From an uncultured Agathobaculum sp. (GTDB taxonomy: Bacteria; Bacillota; Clostridia; Oscillospirales; Butyricicoccaceae): a stretch of DNA of 43,367 nucleotides. The notes under the pieces are model-generated. The model saw only the letters and a program-made list of their open reading frames with translations. It ran no database searches and was not told the origin of the DNA. Location: positions 1 to 43,367 of the forward strand of contig CALWJG010000001.1 of the NCBI GenBank assembly GCA_944380945.1, written 5' to 3'. The position numbers were made by a program, and so were the translations under genes. Positions 40,023 to 43,367 of this stretch are shown piece after piece. How positions within the stretch are numbered: position 1 is the stretch's first letter; each line of letters opens with the position of its first letter.

Positions 40023-41012
40023 ATGGAACATCTGCAGCTTACCTTTGTCAATGTGGGCTACGGGGAGGCCGCGCTGCTCCAGTGTCCCGACCCCTCCCGC
40101 CCGGACGGCGTGTTCACCGCGCTGATCGACGGCGGCGGCGCCGAGGCCAGCGAGTTTGCCGACCGGTCCTCCGGCCGTATCCCGGTTCAGGAATACCTCG
40201 CCGCACACCCCGCGCGCATCGACCTGATGGTCAGCACGCACACGCATGAGGACCATATCTGCGGCCTGCTCGAGGCGGCCCGCCTCTCTCCGCCGGCCGC
40301 GCTCTGGCAGACCATGCCGGCCGGTTACTACCGCGGCCTGCGCCGGCTGGACGTATCGCTCGCGCGCAACCCGTCGCAGAGCAAGTTCCTGCGCGCGCTC
40401 AACGATTACATCGACCTGTGCGCGCTCACCGAGGCGCACGGCGGCGCGATCCGCACGCTGCAGGCGGGCGAGGTCATCCCGCTCTGCCCCGGGCTCACCG
40501 CCCATGTGCTGGCCCCCTCGGCCGCGCAGTGCGCCGCGCTGCGCGCCCAGATGGACGAGGTCTATGCCCAGCGCGAGGAAGAGGCGTTCCTGCGCACCCT
40601 GTCCGCGCTGGACGCCCGCATGAACAATTACAGCCTGATCCTGCGGCTGGACTACCACGACGCCCGCATCCTGCTCCCCGGCGACACCAACCTCGCCGGC
40701 TACGGCGGCATTCCGGACAGCGAGCTGCGCGCCCAGCTGTTCAAGGTCGGCCATCACGGACAGCGGGACGGCGCCGATCAGGCGCTGGCGGACCGGATCC
40801 GGCCCGCAGCCGTCGTGTGCTGCGCCTCCAGCGACCGGCGCTATGACAGCGCCGACCCGGATACGATGCACATGCTCGAGGCAGGCGGCGCAAAGCTGTA
40901 TTTTTCCGACTGTCCCCGCCTTCCGGAACGCGACATTCCCGCGCACGAGGCGCTCACATTCACCATCGGCGCCGGCGGCATCCTGCAGGCCCGCTACCTT
41001 CCGGAAGCCTGA
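40023..41012 (+). CDS. Cytoplasmic ComEC-like MBL-fold hydrolase inside the ABC operon
   Basis: A 329-residue metallo-beta-lactamase-fold protein with no signal peptide or helix. It has FVNVGYGEAALLQ (8-20), ALIDGGG, the metal site HTHEDH (H73, H75, D77, H78), LLPGDTNLAGYGG, and KVGHHGQRDG. The region 85-200 between metal motifs is long and rich in A, L and R. The fold suggests phosphodiester or ester/lactone hydrolysis; the ComEC-like motifs favour phosphodiesterase. Its place between the permease and the ATPase gene, with 24-base gaps and strong ribosome sites on both sides, implies it acts on the imported substrate. Substrate unknown. Confidence 0.82.
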   Translation: MEHLQLTFVNVGYGEAALLQCPDPSRPDGVFTALIDGGGAEASEFADRSSGRIPVQEYLAAHPARIDLMVSTHTHEDHICGLLEAARLSPPAALWQTMPAGYYRGLRRLDVSLARNPSQSKFLRALNDYIDLCALTEAHGGAIRTLQAGEVIPLCPGLTAHVLAPSAAQCAALRAQMDEVYAQREEEAFLRTLSALDARMNNYSLILRLDYHDARILLPGDTNLAGYGGIPDSELRAQLFKVGHHGQRDGADQALADRIRPAAVVCCASSDRRYDSADPDTMHMLEAGGAKLYFSDCPRLPERDIPAHEALTFTIGAGGILQARYLPEA

Positions 41013-41036
41013 ATATTTGAGGAGGAAATCCTAACT

Positions 41037-42218
<1,182 letters not shown>

Positions 42219-42275
42219 TCCCTCCGGCCATCCGGACGGCATACCCGGCCGGACGCGCACATATCCTATCCCAAC

Positions 42276-42341
42276 ACAGGTTCCCGGGACGCATGACCCC
42301 GGGGACCTGTTCCATACCGGCGTCTGCTCCGGCGGACGCCG
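42276..42341 (+). promoter_or_regulatory. Two tandem GC-rich hairpins before the MgtC gene
   Basis: First stem: ACAGGTTCCCGGG (42276-42288) with CCCGGGGACCTGT (42298-42310), 12 of 13 Watson-Crick plus one GU. Second stem: CGGCGTC (42318-42324) with GACGCCG (42335-42341). Neither is followed by a T-run. They may end or weaken read-through from the ABC operon or form a leader for mgtC. Confidence 0.5.
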
Positions 42342-42371
42342 CGGCAAAGCCCGAAAGCGAGGTGCAGCATC

Positions 42372-43097
42372 ATGGGCGCGGCATTATCCTATCTGCGTGA
42401 GCTGAATATGGTCTCTGTACTGCTGCGCCTCACGCTCGCCATGCTCATCGGCGGCGTGCTCGGACTGGAGCGCGGCCGCAAGCGCCGCCCGGCCGGCAGC
42501 CGCACCTATCTGCTGGTGTGCGTCGGCGCAGCGCTTGCCATGCTGCTCGGGCAGTACGAATTCGCCATGGTCACCGGCCCGTGGGCCGGTCTTGCGTCCG
42601 AGATCGGTCAGAAGGTCGATGTTTCGCGCTTCGGCGCGCAGGTCATCAACGGCATCGGCTTTCTGGGCGCGGGCACCATTTTAGTGACCGGCCGGCAGCA
42701 GGTCAAGGGCCTGACCACCTCGGCGGGGCTGTGGGCCTCGGCGTGCATGGGGCTTGCGATCGGCGCGGGCTTTTACGAGTGCGTGCTGCTCGGCGCGCTG
42801 CTGATCTTCCTCGCCATGCGGGTGCTGCCCCTTCTCGAGGATGTGCTGGTCGAGCGCGCGCCGATCATCAACTTCTATGTGGAGTTTGACTCGCTGGACG
42901 ATCTCAGCACCATCATCCGCCGGATCAAAAGCCAGCACGCGCAGATCCTGGACGTCGAGATCGAGCGCGGCGCCGCGGAGTCCTCCCTCAACCCCAGCGC
43001 GGTGTTCTCCATCCAGCTGAAGGACTGGCGGCCGCACACCCGCGTGTTGATCGCGATCTCCGGTCTGGACTGCGTGCGGGCGATCGAAGAATTCTGA
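42372..43097 (+). CDS. MgtC/SapB family membrane protein, first copy
   Basis: The 241-residue protein has the MgtC membrane part (about 15-150, four to five helices) with LIGGVLGLERGRKRRPAGSRTYLLV and FGAQVINGIGFLGAGTIL, the family signatures, and a C-terminal ACT-like domain (about 165-241). MgtC proteins are linked to growth at low magnesium and to inhibition of F-type ATPase in pathogens; in Firmicutes the role is mostly untested. GCGAGGTG precedes the ATG. It is followed after 13 bases by a second copy. Confidence 0.9.
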   Translation: MGAALSYLRELNMVSVLLRLTLAMLIGGVLGLERGRKRRPAGSRTYLLVCVGAALAMLLGQYEFAMVTGPWAGLASEIGQKVDVSRFGAQVINGIGFLGAGTILVTGRQQVKGLTTSAGLWASACMGLAIGAGFYECVLLGALLIFLAMRVLPLLEDVLVERAPIINFYVEFDSLDDLSTIIRRIKSQHAQILDVEIERGAAESSLNPSAVFSIQLKDWRPHTRVLIAISGLDCVRAIEEF

Positions 43098-43110
43098 GGA
43101 GGTGCATGCG

Positions 43111-43367
43111 ATGCTATCGATTTTTGACGGGCTGCGGGACATCTCCATGCTGTCGATCACCGTGCGCATGCTGCTCTCCGTGGTCTGCGGCGGCCTGATC
43201 GGTCTGGAGCGCGCCTACAAGCGCCGCCCGGCCGGCTTCCGCACGCATATCCTGATCTGTCTGGGCGCTGCGATCACCACCATGACCAGCCAGTTCCTCT
43301 ATCTGGAGCTGCACTACTTTACCGACATGGCGCGCCTCGGCGCGCAGGTCATCGCGGGCATCGGCTT
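43111..43367 (+). CDS. MgtC/SapB family membrane protein, second copy (cut by window end)
   Basis: The first 85 residues are present: MLSIFDGLRDISMLSITVR, then a helix with CGGLIGLERAYKRRPAGFRTHILI and later RLGAQVIAGIGF, aligning with the first copy throughout. GAGGAGGTG precedes the ATG. The two adjacent genes are tandem paralogues and probably a two-gene unit, perhaps a heteromeric complex. Confidence 0.9.
   Translation, partial: MLSIFDGLRDISMLSITVRMLLSVVCGGLIGLERAYKRRPAGFRTHILICLGAAITTMTSQFLYLELHYFTDMARLGAQVIAGIG

Noticed and set aside
39048..40946. 632-codon minus-strand open frame opposite the permease and MBL hydrolase
   Set aside because: No motif or ribosome site; opposite strand genes are well supported.
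42219..42371. M-box magnesium riboswitch before mgtC
   Set aside because: Only simple hairpins are seen; the length and conserved M-box segments are lacking.

Overview
The window reads as one contiguous chromosomal stretch of a GC-rich Firmicute, most likely a member of the Clostridia close to the Oscillospiraceae/Ruminococcaceae. Signs of this are strong GGAGG-type ribosome binding sites, sigma-A promoters of the TTGNNN-17-TATAAT kind (often with an extended TG -10), hairpin-plus-T terminators, a clostridial cell-shape gene order (zapA, U32, maf, mreC, mreD, mrdA, minD-like, mgsA), MsmX/UgpC-type sugar transport and a biotin pyruvate carboxylase. I saw no rRNA, tRNA, CRISPR array, insertion sequence or prophage. 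All genes look intact apart from the two cut by the window edges. Genus is not determinable from the sequence alone.

Bases 1-11.4 kb (minus strand): a long convergently oriented block starting from a promoter near 11.47 kb. It runs zapA, a U32 hydroxylation protein, maf, mreC, mreD, mrdA (PBP2), a minD homologue with its own promoter, mgsA, hisS, a 73-residue membrane protein and aspS (cut). It joins division and elongation functions to translation. The minD homologue is an orphan: minC, minE and rodA are missing from their usual places and the protein ends before the membrane-targeting helix.

Bases 11.7-23.9 kb: small operons. proB - 50-residue membrane protein - proA - CYTH enzyme make proline; a ComEC-like metallo-beta-lactamase (MBL) with DUF3006 precedes lysA; two paralogous zinc-ribbon tail-anchored proteins lie behind mnmM; a ferredoxin-like protein is divergent from a Crp/Fnr regulator and pepV; a four-helix membrane protein converges on an amidase that is divergent from a cysteine synthase gene across a large dyad.

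Bases 23.96-31.5 kb: a sugar-alcohol gene cluster. A mannitol-type PTS permease (IICBA) is divergent from an MtlR-type PRD activator. These are followed by a PfkB sugar-phosphate kinase, a zinc alcohol dehydrogenase of the sorbose-1-phosphate reductase type and a DeoR repressor. There is no mtlD. A 13-base motif placed at the predicted transcription start of both mtlA and the pfkB operon suggests shared repression.

Bases 31.6-43.4 kb: pyruvate carboxylase (minus), then a LacI regulator with two operator-like sites, then an ABC importer (permease, binding protein, permease, ATPase) that carries a cytoplasmic MBL-fold hydrolase between the second permease and the ATPase and has no glycosidase or kinase, then two tandem MgtC/SapB membrane proteins, the second cut by the window end.
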